DNA from: Rhynochetos jubatus
Taxonomy: Eukaryota; Chordata; Aves; Eurypygiformes; Rhynochetidae
Length of the DNA stretch: 64,000 nucleotides
Reading direction: 5' to 3'
Assembly (NCBI GenBank): GCA_027574665.1
Contig: CM050655.1
Coordinates: forward strand, 11,775,170-11,839,169
Positions within the stretch are counted from its first letter, which is position 1. Every line of letters starts with the position of its first letter. The position numbers and the translations under genes are program-made. Of this stretch, positions 34,216-46,972 are shown one piece after another. The notes beneath the pieces are model-generated. The model saw nothing but the letters and a program-made list of their open reading frames with translations, was not told the DNA's origin and did not search any database.

Positions 34216-37200
34216 ATTTGTTATGTTTTTATGAAGTGAATTATTTGCATAATGCATTTAGACTGGGAACAAAAAAATGTTTAGAGTAAGAGACATTTCT
34301 GCCTGCAGAATTGAACTCACTGGAGTGTCTAACCACGGAAAGAAATGCATTTCTGCTGCTGTTTAATAGACACTACCAACAAACCCTACAGATACTATGG
34401 TTCCCTAAATGATGGAGAATGTAAAATGAGTTGGTCTTCATAAGACTATGCTCAGGAAAGTGATTGTTTGGAAAAAATAAGTGTCTTTTTCCTGAGGAAG
34501 ATTTTCTTGTGTCCTTATTATTAGAAGAAACAAAATGAGCCTTCTTATTTCCCCAGTTCATCTACTCACCATGCACTCCAGCCAAGCAGCGCTGTGGAAC
34601 CCAGCTGAGCAATAGCAGGAGCTGAGGCTGTTGTAATATCCCCCGTAAGGCCTACACTACTACACTTTAAGAATATAGGAAGTATGTTGTTTACTGTCAT
34701 ATCCCAAAGCACACATTATGTTTGTACAGCATAAAGCGTTAGAGGCTATGTATCATACTTCAACTCAAGATACTTTGGTAAGTTCCTCCTCATCTTGTGT
34801 CCAGAGACACATCTGATACAGTAAGTAGTCCATGAAATCACTGTCATCCTTTTAAACACTCATGTATGTTTGCAGCAATTTCTCCCACCAGTACTCCTTT
34901 CTTAGACTTTTCTAGAATAGTTAAAAAGTAGAAACTGCACTTAGCTATATTCATTTTGAACTTTGTACCGCCTCAGCTTCATAGAGCTAGGAAATGCCTA
35001 ATATGAGAGAGGGAGAGATGCTGCTGATGACAGCTCCTGCACAGTAGCTATCCTAGACTACTGGAGCAGGTATTTGGCCAAAGATTTCTCATACCCTCAC
35101 AATCCACTACTGCAGAAAGAAAAAAACCCTCCACTGTAGCCACTGAAATCTGGTGAAACTTCAATATGTTAAGTTTCACTATTGCACTCTGGTAGGGGTA
35201 AAGTGGAAGAAGATGCAGGCATATTGATGGATGTACAGACTTGAGGTATCAGGACAGAAATCTAATAACTCTTCTGCCCCACGGCACAGAATGTATCACT
35301 GTCCTCTGCTGCTCTTCAGCAGGTTGCTCAGAAAAGAGCTCATCCTACAGCATACTAATTTTTTGGTTTTTTTATAAAAATTTGTAGGATGCAGTAGATA
35401 AGCCATGCCTTTTATACCATGCTATTGAACTTCATGGACATTTATTGTTGAGTGTTACAAGCAGAGCTAAGGTTCTATCTGCCCTGTGAAAGCACTGAAG
35501 CAAACACAAAATAGAGCTGAACAGTGGCAGAGACACAAGGATGCCACAGCTTGCGTTGACTAGAGATAACAGAATAAAAGGCCATATTTCAAAGCCACTG
35601 CAGTTCACGGATTGGTCTTAAAATCTCAAGGCTCTTTCAGAGTCTGTGTGGAGATATTTCAACAAGCTTAGGGCTCTTTTTCAAGTAAGATATTCAAATC
35701 ACAAAAAGGCTAAGAACTGCTATCACAGTAGGCACTGACATCTTGTCAAGAGTTTGACCAGTCAGAACAGGAACAGAGAATGAATTGCTTTCTCACCCCT
35801 GTGGACAGATTTTCGCAGGGTGAGGGAGAGACTGGCCTAGAGAAGCATTTCTTCTGTGAGCAGATCGAGAGTCAGAGTCACTATCACGGCTGAGACAGCA
35901 GAGACACAGAAGACAAAAACAGAGGAAAGCAATCAGAATGCTTTTCCTCTCGTGACTAAAAGAAAAAAAAAAAAGCCATCTTACACCTTGGTGAGATATG
36001 GGGAGCAGCGTGGTAGACGTATACAACACTTTTTGCATAAGCAGCTGTATTCATACAAAGTTTCCCACCAGGAATTCAGTAGAGGTCATTATCTCAGTGC
36101 AACTGTAGCAGCACCTTCTGCATCATCATAAAAACAAACCCAAAACCCTTTCCCTCAGCATCCGTGCTCACCCTAAGCTTCTGATGATTACTCTACGTTC
36201 CTCTCCAATTGGTTTAACCGGTGACAAATTTGCAGTTTAATTCTCAATCCTCTTTTCACACATTGTAAAATCTTAAGGGTGGAATATTCTGTCAAGCCTT
36301 AACAAGTCCGAGCACAGCGCTGCTTAGCTTTTATTTTAAAATCATACTTTCACAACACTTTTGTGATTGAGTAGCCCTGTTCCAAATCTCATGCAGGCTT
36401 ATGAAATACGAACAACTTACAAACCAAATGCGTGTTAGGTGTTACGAAAAGCAGCTAGCTATATGTTATTTTAATTGTTAAAACAATTTCAAATTAACAC
36501 ACAGTTGTTTAGCCTTCCAAGATGCTTAATATTAAGCAGCTACTTATTTCCAGATTCTGAATTAAAATTCTTGGCATTTTAGTCTTTTTTCACTTTTCTT
36601 TGAAATGTACAGTATCAGAGTTCTAACACATACTTGTAGACACATTTCTGCTTTATATATTTGCTATGTGATAATGGAGATAGGCTTTACTGATACAGTG
36701 TCTCACTTTCAGCAGCAGAGAATGCTACGCTTAAGTACTGGAAGCTTACTGTTTACTGTTGAGCTTTTCACCTTTAGATTTTTCCTCTTTAAATATTTAA
36801 AACTTGAATGTGAAAGCATTTTATAACATACTTGCTCAATACCATCAAATTTAATCACATAGATAGAAAAATTAAATACAAAGTAATTTCCTTCATCATT
36901 TTAAGGAAAGACTGAAGTTCTACGCAAACTCACACCAACACATATGTTCTTGAAAAAATTTCACGCGTTAACCTCGATTTTCATCATGATTGTCAGGTTT
37001 ATATTACGTTTGTAAGGGACTGATTTGTTTTTAGTTTGGTAACATTGTTGCTTCTCACTCAAACCATGATCCTAATATATATTTCATCCCCAAGTCTAGT
37101 TCTTCAACCTAGCAAATCATTACTGTCTGAGATTGGGTTCAAGTTGGCATATAATCAGGCATGTGTTCAGCTCAAAAACACCAACACACAGCAGAAAACA

Positions 37201-39743
37201 GCAGGGAACAACTTCTTAAAATCCCTTTCAGCTGTTGCGATAGCAAGCGCCAGGGCGAAGACAAATACAGACAGCCAAACCAACTGGTGACAGCTAGGAA
37301 AGTTTGCATGAAGGATGCAAAACACCAAAAGCTTAACTGTGAGACAGAAAAAACACCAAGCCTCACTGAATGCAGGAGGCTAACACAGGAATATAGTGGC
37401 AGTCTGTTGACGGGAAGTGTCCAGCTACATTAACAACAAATGCTTGGTGGTATACCACAAGTCAAATGGTAGCCTGTCATCCTATCAGGCTAAAGTTTCT
37501 TCTCTTGAATAACTTCTGACTTTTTTTTTGAGTTTGACTTTGGAGTCAGGCTGTGCAAAAACCTGTCTTGCAATTGGTGTAAGATAGCAATTCCCTTTAT
37601 CCTCACTTTCCAAAATATAACTGGTAATGCTGAAAACCAGCACTCTGCCAATCAATAGCAGACCTTTAGAAAAAGGGTAAGAATCACCTCCCAGCAAGCA
37701 GCATAAATAATTTCGTAGCTGAATATTACTGCATCTTACTTGCTTGGGCACCTAGAAAGCCACAGAACATACATTTCCGTTCTTCTTATACATAAGCATA
37801 AGTTATACAACCCTTAAAAAAAACTTCAGAATAAAAAGCTTCTCCTTCATTGGTACCTGAATCTTCAGATCTGCAGTACCCACAGCCAGCTACTGAATGG
37901 ACCTTCCAATGCCAGATTTACCTAACCCGTAGGGCTGAAACTACTGCTGGGCACAGTTAACTGTAGCCAATGTCCAGAAGAAAGTGATGCTTGTTTCAGC
38001 CTGGAAATAGAAAGGTATCCAAATGGTATAAAAAATGGTTTGCAGTCTAAGCATGCACAGAAAAGTACCTGAATAATTTAAATTAAATCTATTTAAGGAC
38101 AAAAACAAAAGGCAAAAGCTCACTGTGCCCAGAGATCTTGCTTGCCAGGGAGTCCAGATATCAGTGAGAAAAGGTCCAGTTAAGAACCGTTTTCAGCCAG
38201 GCTTTGTTGTGGAGATGGCAGCTGACCATTTAAGTGAGACAGAACAGAGAAAGCTTATGTTCATGCTCTCTAATGAAGAGGGAAGGGAACATATTTGCTG
38301 TGAACAAGATGAGCATGAAGACTAGATGCTGCATAAAGTAAAACAAACCAGTCTCATGTCAGTCAGAAATGTCCACTTAAGTTTGAAAAAAGCTTTCCTT
38401 TATGAAAGGCTGTCTCATAATATGATCTCTTGTTTAGGGTACCGTTACTGCCACGCAAGAGAAGAGACAAGTAAGAATATACACCGCATGTTGTGATAAC
38501 CACATGTCTAAGACTTTCTTTTTTTCTTTTTTTTTTTTTTTTTTTAAATAAATGGCCTTCAACATCACAGTGAGATCATGTTTGTGGTTTCATTTAGAAA
38601 CCTAGAAATCTTTGCTTTTCCAAACCCAAAAGTTACTGAATTCCCCTTCACTAAATTAGAAACCCTAGTCACAGCTGAGTGCGGAGAAACATTTAATACT
38701 GTATCCTGCAGGATAGTATACATTCGTCCCAACCTCATTGCACAAAGTGCTCAGTGTGCCAAAATCTGTATGTTTGCATCAACTGATGCCAGCTAAAGCT
38801 GTGGGGCACCGTGTAAGTCACCTATCCAGGAAGGAACGTAATCATGGAGCAGCAGAACAAGCGTGATTTACGCTCTGTACCCTCCTACAATATATGAATT
38901 GCACGTTCAGTTTTCTCACACTAAAATACAAACCCACAGCTCAAAGGACTCAGATGTTTACAGATTTGATGCTATGTAAAACCAGTACTGGAGACTTGAC
39001 TGCTAGATGCAGAGACTGGTAGGAAGCCCGCTCTTTACAGTTCACAAAGGAGAGTGAGAAGGAGCACAGATGAGATAAAAACAATGAAGTAACCACAAAT
39101 ATTGTAATTTCTGTGATACTGTAATTGCATAATTAAGCACATAAGCATGTGGAATTTTTCCCTCTAGGGACTGCTTTTAACTGTGCCCAAAAATATCAGC
39201 TGCAGGTTGAGAAATATGGAGACAAGCTTCACACCTTTATACAAGATAATTAATCATGCTAGATTTATTATAGTTGTTTGGGCAATAAGCAATAGAAAAT
39301 TTTTACCTCTGCAATGAAAGAATTTCCATAGACTACATACAAGCTTATCAAGAAAATAAGCAATTAAAACACTGAACAAAAATTCTTAAAGGATTTCAAA
39401 AGATTTCACTACTAGAGACTAGAAATGCTCCAAGTCCTTGCTCATTAGCACTCTGAACTTGAACCAGTCCTGCAAAAAGCTCAGAACTCCGCTGTTGCAT
39501 GGAAGCGGTTGGGGAGCAGCAAGAGGGACGCATCGCGGCCTCCTTACCTCAACCCTGTGAAGACCCTTGAGTTTCAAACCCAATAGTATGTACTAAGACA
39601 TAGTAGTATAAGAAGGAAAGGAACCCTCCTTTTGAACCACCAATGGCCTTACTCTCATTTAAATAGGTTTTGCATCTTGTATTTTGCAAAGTATTACAAC
39701 TTCTGGATACAGAGTAAATAGCAGAAATATTTTAATGACCAAA

Positions 39744-39791
39744 TTGGAGTACAGAATCCACCAAAAATTGGAGTACACAATCTACCAAAAA
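39744..39791. repeat. 24-base tandem duplication, two copies
   Basis: Unit one (39744-39767) and unit two (39768-39791) both begin TTGGAGTACA and end ACCAAAAA. They differ at only two positions (11 and 16 of the unit). No further copies flank them. Confidence 0.92.
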
Positions 39792-40654
39792 TTTTAAAAA
39801 ATAAACCTCTTAAGACTACATTTAATTACAGCATGGATGGCAAAAAAATCCTATTTTCAGCAAAACACACGTGTTGCAGGGCATTATTTTACCTAGCAGT
39901 GCACTTCCTTTTCATTATCATCAGATCAAATAGTTCAGACTACCAGTCTAAACCCTGACAAAAGGTTTAATCCTCATTAAGGACCCTTTTTATTTTCCCC
40001 CAGAAGACATGTTGATATCAAATACATTTTTTTTCACCACCCATAACTATTATACACCTATCTGTCTCTCTTGTTGGTATTACAACATTTATAAACATGA
40101 CCATTAAAATTTGAGTCTTCTAATTAAATACCCATCTGTATAAATTCATAATGTGATTTTGGCAAGTATTCTGTGTGCACATGACTCATTCTGTACAGAC
40201 ATTTTTCATACACAAAAAATATTCATAGAAAGCAAAGAAAAGAATGGTCTGAACTATATGATAAGGTTTTTTTTTTTAATAATCTTTTATTCCAGTGAGT
40301 GGGCATGAAAAGCTTTCTGAGGTATTTGCTTAGATTTATACTTCTCCAACAAAGGCCAATGCCACAGCATGACAGGACAGCAGCTCTGTAATGATAGTGT
40401 AGTATATTCTGTACCATATCACAGAAGTCTGTTCTTCTAGGTTATCTGTGGAGCAATACAGTTTTAACTGGGAAATACTATAAAGAATTGTAGTGACTGT
40501 TACAGGTGATAATTGTATGAGAAAGGTCAAAGCCCGTAACTGTTCAAAAGATATGATGAAATAAAGTTTGTTTCTAATAAGAATTCAAACCAAATAGCAT
40601 GGGATCCTTTCAGATACCTTGCAGGGAACTAGATGTTCTGATTATTAGCAAGAG

Positions 40655-40845
40655 ACCATAGAACCATAGTTTGAGCTGGAAGGGACCTTTAAAGATCATG
40701 TCCTGCAATGAGCAGGGACAACTTCAACTAGATCAGGTTGCTCAGAGACCAGGCCAACCCAATTTTGAATGTTTCCAGGGATGGGGCATCTATCACCTCT
40801 CTAGGCAACCTGTGGCAGCACTTCATCACGCTTCTCTTCCCCAGC
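40655..40845 (-). mobile_element. CR1 LINE, 3' end fragment
   Basis: On the plus strand: ACCATAGAACCATAGTTTGA (reverse of the tail), GCTGGAAGGGACCTTTAAAG, CAATGAGCAGGGACAACTTC, AACTAGATCAGGTTGCTCAG and GTTTCCAGGGATGGGGCATC. A diverged CR1 3' end of the subfamily whose consensus has the GAGCAGGGACA wording. A T-rich run follows at about 40888-40902. No coding part. Confidence 0.9.
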
Positions 40846-42519
40846 TTTCAACATGGTCACTGTGCATACACACAGATATAAGAACCTCCCTTTTTTTTTT
40901 TTTCCTCCACAGTGACAGAATGGCTATCTATAAATACTCTTTTAAATATCCAGACTTGTACTATACCTAGGAAGAAGAATTACAGACCTAAATACTGTTC
41001 CCTACGTTATGTGAAATTTAGTTTACTCTGCCCTGAAAATTTCCTTATCACCAGTCACATCAAACTGGGCATTCTCCCTAACATCATGCGTGAAGAGACT
41101 GTCAGCTTCCCATCACTATGGATATAGATAGGCAGACAGAAAGACTGCAATCCTCCATAATGAAAATTGCATTTGATTTTTCCAACAGATCTAGAAGAGT
41201 ATTTGTGTCAATGCTGTGACTCAAAGCCATCCCAGTGTAAACCTCACAATCCTACCACAGATTTTATTCCATTCTTATCCAAATCAAAAGAATTAGCCTT
41301 AAAGTACCTCAGGTCAGATCTGTATTAGGACAAGAAAAATACTGCAAATATAGCTAAGCAGAACCAGCCCTCCAGGATATTGTCACTGCACTCCTCAGTG
41401 AGATGATGCTGTTGCATAGCATTTAAGGATTATGGGCTGCAACATTATTTGGGCCAGCAAAGGAACCTTCTGAACCTTTCTTCTTACACTCGTTTCATAC
41501 AGGGGCCTTTGCTCACCTGCTGCAGCTCATTCTACCATGTGTCTCATTAAAGCTGGTACTCAGTGCCCACAGATTTAAAGATACACTTCCGTGTAAATTA
41601 GGATGCCAGGTAAACACCTACCTACATACAGTGGTCTAGAAAATCAGCAAGGGTTTAAGAGTATGCTGGTATGGAAATGAAAATATAGACAGATTTTTTT
41701 TTTACAAACCCCCCTGCTCCTTACACCTTCGATTTTAGGTGATTTTTTCTTCCTTGCTCACTGCTAAGACCACCTGCTTATAAATGCAATCTTTTTTGTG
41801 TGCCCTGTTTAACAGATCCTCTGTTCCTGCTGCAATCATTTCCATGGCAACTAATTTTCATGTCACAAATAGAAAGCAATGAAGGTTCAAGAGGTGAAAA
41901 TCAGAAACTTTTAAGAATCTAGAATCATATATCCATGCACCAGCAGAACCTGGAAAAAAAAGAAAGCACCAAATTTTGTCAGTTAAGTTTGCTGTAATAT
42001 AGGATAGCTTTTGGTCAGCTAAAGAGAACTATGTATAGTGTGACTATAATTAAGATGTAAACTTGGTAATGCCTGAATGTGAAACTTTTGGGCACAAACA
42101 GGGTAGCAAGGAGCTTTCATGCAGGGGCTCAAAAGTGGATGTGGCCCAGCAGGGAGCTGAGCCTCACCATCTGGTCAGTCCTGCTGCGATCACTAGACAG
42201 GGTGATGTTAGTGCTTGTTATGGTATGTCAGCAAATATTAACTCTCTTTCTCTGGCCACCAAAGGAGTATCCAGGAGTAACAACCTTTCCATTGCCAAAT
42301 CCTGGGTGCCTTGAAGTATAACAAACTGTAGTAACAGTAGTCTCATTTTTAAAGAAAAATTATTTTCCTAACGAGTTACACTTGAGCAGACTTGGTATAT
42401 GGCGCTGATTATGGCGCTCTCCCCACTGCAAGTTTACTTGTTCAGAGAAATTCTACCCCTACAAACCAACAACGATGAAGACACCAGAATGACCTTCCCA
42501 AAACATCCCAGGAGATAGT
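40846..42519. other. Unique DNA, no gene seen
   Basis: Contains a T-rich run near 40888-40902 and a T tract at about 41694-41702. The frames at 42063-42314 and 42079-42321 overlap in different phases and match nothing. No gene called. Confidence 0.5.
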
Positions 42520-42645
42520 CAAATTTCACTAGACAAAGGCCCTGAGCATCCTGCTTTAACTGTCTCTGGGCTGAGCAGGAGATTGGATTGGAGCCATCTG
42601 GGGGTCTCTTCCAAGACACAAAATTTTGTGATTCTATCTATGAAT
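42520..42645 (+). mobile_element. CR1 LINE, diverged 3' end
   Basis: The blocks CCCTGAGCATCCTGCTTTAA, GGGCTGAGCAGGAGATTGGA, GGGGTCTCTTCCAAGACAC and the tail TTTTGTGATTCTATCTATG match the closing section of an older CR1 subfamily. The match is shorter and more worn than the others in the window. Confidence 0.75.
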
Positions 42646-42929
42646 TTCAGTGTGTTGGTGTCTCACTGAGCACAAATCCTATTTGTACACTGAGATGCAA
42701 GGCCAAAACATAAGATGCAGAGCTGAAACTCATTCTGACCATGCTACATTGGTGCAGCAACTATGAAACAGGAGTCTAGTAGCAACTTCTAGAAACAATG
42801 ACATACAGTTCCGTTACGTGATCTATGCTGGCACTTCCCTACCTTAAGGAAATCATTTATTATTTCACTTTGGGTCTCTACTGAACTTTGCCACTTTACT
42901 ATGCATTAGGTATTTTCTTCACTTTTGGC

Positions 42930-42980
42930 TTTTTGTTTGGTTGTTGGGTTGGGGGTTTTTTTGGATTGGGGTTTGTTTTT
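42930..42980. repeat. T/G-rich low-complexity tract
   Basis: T runs broken by GG, GGG, GGGGG and GGGG over about 50 bases. It is the same style as the A/C-rich tracts elsewhere, but on the opposite strand. Confidence 0.8.
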
Positions 42981-45181
42981 CCTTTACAGAGAAGGCCAAG
43001 AAGCTGCATGGGACCACATCTTCAGGGCAATACCATATTTCTGGGAAATTCATCATGTTCAAATATATGTGTCCTCTGTTATATGAGAATGAACTTAAAC
43101 AGATCAACAGCAAACCTTAAACTGGTAGCTGGAACAGAACAGCACATTGCTGTTGACCTCAAGGATTTCTGATATAGCAAACAGGAAAAACAAGGATTTT
43201 CAAATTTAAAGGTTTTACTGCAAATCAGAAATAACTGTCACAGAATTTTAATGGTCCATCAAAAAGATTTCTTCGCATTTCTTTCCTGTGCAGTAGGCAG
43301 CTCAAATGACTTCCCAGTGGCTTAACATGTTTAAGTCACTCCTATAGCATTAAGCTGACATATTTAATTATCAGTGGAACTCTCTTCTGGCATACAGTCT
43401 AATTAGGCACTTGTGGGCCTCTTACCACAGGATTATTATTTTAAATCGCAGAATCAGTTGGGAAAAAGCTTAGGGAGATATGAGATTATGACTGACCAGA
43501 ATGAATGAGAGAGAACTAAATCCTGAATTAGTCATATATACTTAATTGCTAAGGTTCAATGCTTCCTAAACTTATTATGACATCAGTATTCGCTTACCAG
43601 AAACTAGAAGAGTAAAACTAAGAAAAATATTAGAGCTGCAGGGGAAGGAACATTGGAAAACACAAGCTATTGCAATAGTCTTTCTAATTCCTGATTGGCC
43701 ACAAAAAGCAAAGGAAAATTGTCATCTGGAAGCTCACGCTTTTTGTGCTAAATCAGCACATTTCTTCAATGTGAGAGTGTGCCAAGAGGAAAAATGTTAA
43801 CCACAAAAAAAAAAGCAAAAAAAAAAAAAAGCTTCCAGGCAGGCAAGGTCTGAGAGGTCCATCTCATCATCTGCTATGATGATGAGCTCATGGTAGTGTA
43901 CAGTCTCAGTGAGGACTGTGCTTCATACCTCTTAAAAATAAACAAAACCCCCCAATTCAAATAATCCCCTAAAACAAAAAAATCCCAAACCCACAAAAAA
44001 CCCCAAAAGCTCAAGACAGCACAGCAAACAGATTGCTTCAATCCACTCAGATAAGGTAATCTCATGCAAGTATAAATATCAGAAGCCAGCGTAATGATCC
44101 ACATCTGAACCTAGTATCCAATTTCTGAGAAGTCAAGGTGAATCCTATAGGAAGAGCTATGGCTTGACCATTAAGTCACAGAAACTGTAAGACTGCAATA
44201 TGCTATAAACCAGAAACATTTCTCAACTGTCACTACCAAAAGGTGTTTCCCTCTACTGTGTGTCTTCCTTCGTGAACCTGTCACACAAGGAAGCTGCTAG
44301 TCTGCAATGACATTAAGACACAACATTTGACTGAGCACGTCACTTAAGTGAATCCATTTAACTCCAAATTTAACAGCTCTCTTAAATGTACAAAGACAAA
44401 TCTAATAAAAAGCTGAATAGAGGTTAATTGAGATTCAGTGAGGGGAGGTTTTGGCAACTCTAATTTGAAAAATGCCTAGAGGAAGATATTAGCTTTTCAT
44501 TTTGTCTCTAAGGAGCCTAAATTTCGTTGTGGCATACAGAAAAGTATAGCACAAAATAAAGTAGTGTAAACTTATAGACACATCACATCTATTTAAAGCA
44601 CAACTACATGGGAACATTGAGGTAAAGGCAGTTGCACCATAGGAACTGCAGGCACTACACACCTTTAGATACAGTACCAATTAAAGTCTAGGAAGAAAAG
44701 GAAAAACAAGCCTAGCAGCAAACTGATTCACTCAGTACTGAGAAACTGGATAGAAAGTCTTTAATCTCCAAATAGCTGTGACCAAAACTCATTATGTGAT
44801 GACAATCCTCAGTAAAGAAACAGAAAAATCTTAGTCTTGATCTTACTAGAGAAAGCGCCAGATCACAGAAAGCATCAAAACAGCAACTTAAAATGGCTCA
44901 CTCCCAAAGTTTGAGCAAATTGGCATAAAGCATTTAGAAGAACTACTTTTAAAATTTATTTGGATATCACGATCATTGAACCTGATCATTTTCTTTAAAG
45001 TAATTAAGAGTAAAATTAATAGGACATTGAAAAAAAAAAAAGTATTTAAACAGGTTGTTGAAATATTGTTGAATACTCCTGGAGAATCTGCAGGAAAATA
45101 AGGAAAATAAACTGAAGTCTACTGCAAGTGGTCAAGTATCACCTGAAAATCTAGTTCCTGAATTACTTGTTTTTCAAATAA
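42981..45181. other. Unique DNA with A/C-rich tracts
   Basis: No gene seen. Two A runs separated by GC occur at about 43804-43830, and a long A/C-rich tract at 43934-44009. The rest is unremarkable AT-rich sequence. Confidence 0.5.
43934..44009. repeat. Long A/C-rich low-complexity tract
   Basis: About 76 bases in which A runs are broken by CCCCCC, CCCC, CCC, CCC and CCCC. The longest tract of this kind on the plus strand. An apparent minus-strand frame (43874-44104) runs through it and is an artefact. Confidence 0.82.
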
Positions 45182-45291
45182 GTTGTTTGTGGGTTTGTTT
45201 TGCTTTGTGGTTTTATTGTTGTTGTTTGGGTTTATTTTTGTTGGTGTTTGGGGTTGTTTGTTTTGTTTCTTTCTTTGGTGATTTTTTTTTT
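45182..45291. repeat. Long T/G-rich low-complexity tract
   Basis: About 110 bases almost free of A and C, built from T runs separated by G, GG, GGG and GGGG. It is the complement in style of the tract at 43934-44009, 1.2 kb away, so the two could base-pair imperfectly. The frames reading through it are artefacts. Confidence 0.85.
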
Positions 45292-46938
45292 CCATTGAGG
45301 AACAATCAATCAGAAACCAGAAAGTTTGCTTGCATTCAAATATCAGATCTAGTAATCGGTAATCAGGTTGTATGTACTGCAAAGGACCATGCTGTAGACC
45401 CAAAAAGTGTGTGAGTGGCAATGTGCCACCACTGTAGTTTTATGGTGTAGAAAACTCACTGCAGAGTCTACTTTACTGATTACCTTGCCATCACTGAAAT
45501 TCTCATCCTGGACTATGCCATTTAAGCCAAGACACAAGTGATTATGAATTCATAACTGTCTGTTTTTGAAAACACCTATATACAAGTATGTTCCAATAAT
45601 AATTGGAATGTTTCAGCACTGAGTTTCAGGACATCAAAAAACAAGGTAGCTAATGAAACAGATTTCTCCACCTTGAACGTGAACTTTTGCCACTGACTCC
45701 ATCTCGGGAAAGTTTCAAAGCCTTGATTTGACTGCCTACCTGACTATGAAGCCAATGAATAACAATATAGACCCAAGAACATCTCAAAAGCTGATGCTAA
45801 AGTTCTGAGCACAATGTTGCGTATTTTTTTTACGCTTCCTACTTTGCTTTGGAAGAAAAAGTGTCTTCAGGCAATTGGAGTAAGTGGATGATCATATGAA
45901 AGGCAGAGTGAAAAGATGGACACAAAATGTTTCCAGTAGTGTCCACGAAGCAGCATTAATTAATCTGGCTACTTGTACCTTGGCATCCTCTGCTAAACAT
46001 GTGCCAGCCGAAAGAAATGCTTGCCAAATCCATGTTCCATTTTACCCACTACTCAAAAAAAGTTTAATATGCAGCAAGACTTCTCCAATAAGAAGTGTCA
46101 GAAATCCCTAAAAATTATGTCAACTTTTAGAGGAATATCAAAACCAAATCCATTTGATTAAAACCAGTCAGCACATAATATCTAAATGCCATTTAGATTA
46201 TTTCTTGCTAATTAATAAAAAGAGAATGGTTTAACAAGCTGCATTTATATTCTTCCCCTGACCATGAAACTCAAAACACTTTTCTATCAGTCATCTACAG
46301 TGCAGAAAAGATTCAAATACTGCTTAAAAAGATAGATCAAATCCTCTAATTATTTTCAATTTGAGAGGATCTTATTTTAATAAGCCTGTCCTCAATAACA
46401 GATTCAGTCCCTGTCCTACCTTCTCATTACATTGCCTAACTGTGAAAAACTTTGACTGGAAGAACAGTGGCCAAAGAACAACTTCACAGCAGCCTTCCCT
46501 TTCAGGGCCTTCCTGAAAAAAAGAAGGTATCCACATTCTCTTACACATACATATATACTCTCTGTAGGGCAGGCTTCTAGAAGGCTGGTAAGACCCTCCC
46601 CTTCCAACTATTTTATTCAGATAACTTTCCATTTCACAGTACCTCCTACAGGGTCGAATTCCATTTCAGGGTATCTGCTCTGGGCAATCCTCCTTGTGTT
46701 TGAGACCAAAGAAATAAGGCTGACCTTATATCTTCAGCCAGGTCTTGTGTTCTGCCTTATCATTTTCATTAGTAAGTTTGTATATGAACAGTCTATAACA
46801 ATCTTAATTCTCCATATTTTTTCCTTCGGTTCACAGTATATGTTCTGTGCAGAGAACTTGAGCACTACAGGTGGGAAGGTAGTACAAACTGAGATATCCA
46901 GAGTGCAGACAGAAGTGTAGACCTCACTATTAGTGCTC

Positions 46939-46972
46939 TTGATCTATTTGATCTATATTTGATCTATATTTG
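46939..46972. repeat. TTGATCTATAT tandem array
   Basis: Three consecutive units: one of 9 bases (TTGATCTAT), then two of 11 (TTGATCTATAT), then TTG. A short minisatellite-like array of 34 bases. Confidence 0.92.

Larger units (their letters stand above)
33557..40654. other. Long unique stretch with motif-level structure only
   Basis: About 7 kb with no LINE or LTR recognised. Points of note: two identical TTATTTGCATAA motifs at 34093-34104 and 34241-34252; a T-rich run at 38519-38545; a cluster of CpG sites at about 39487-39540 beside a possible minus-strand micro-exon (39548-39592); and a 24-base tandem duplication at 39744-39791. The frames at 35856-36131, 37036-37290 and 37161-37433 match no known product. 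Confidence 0.5.
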
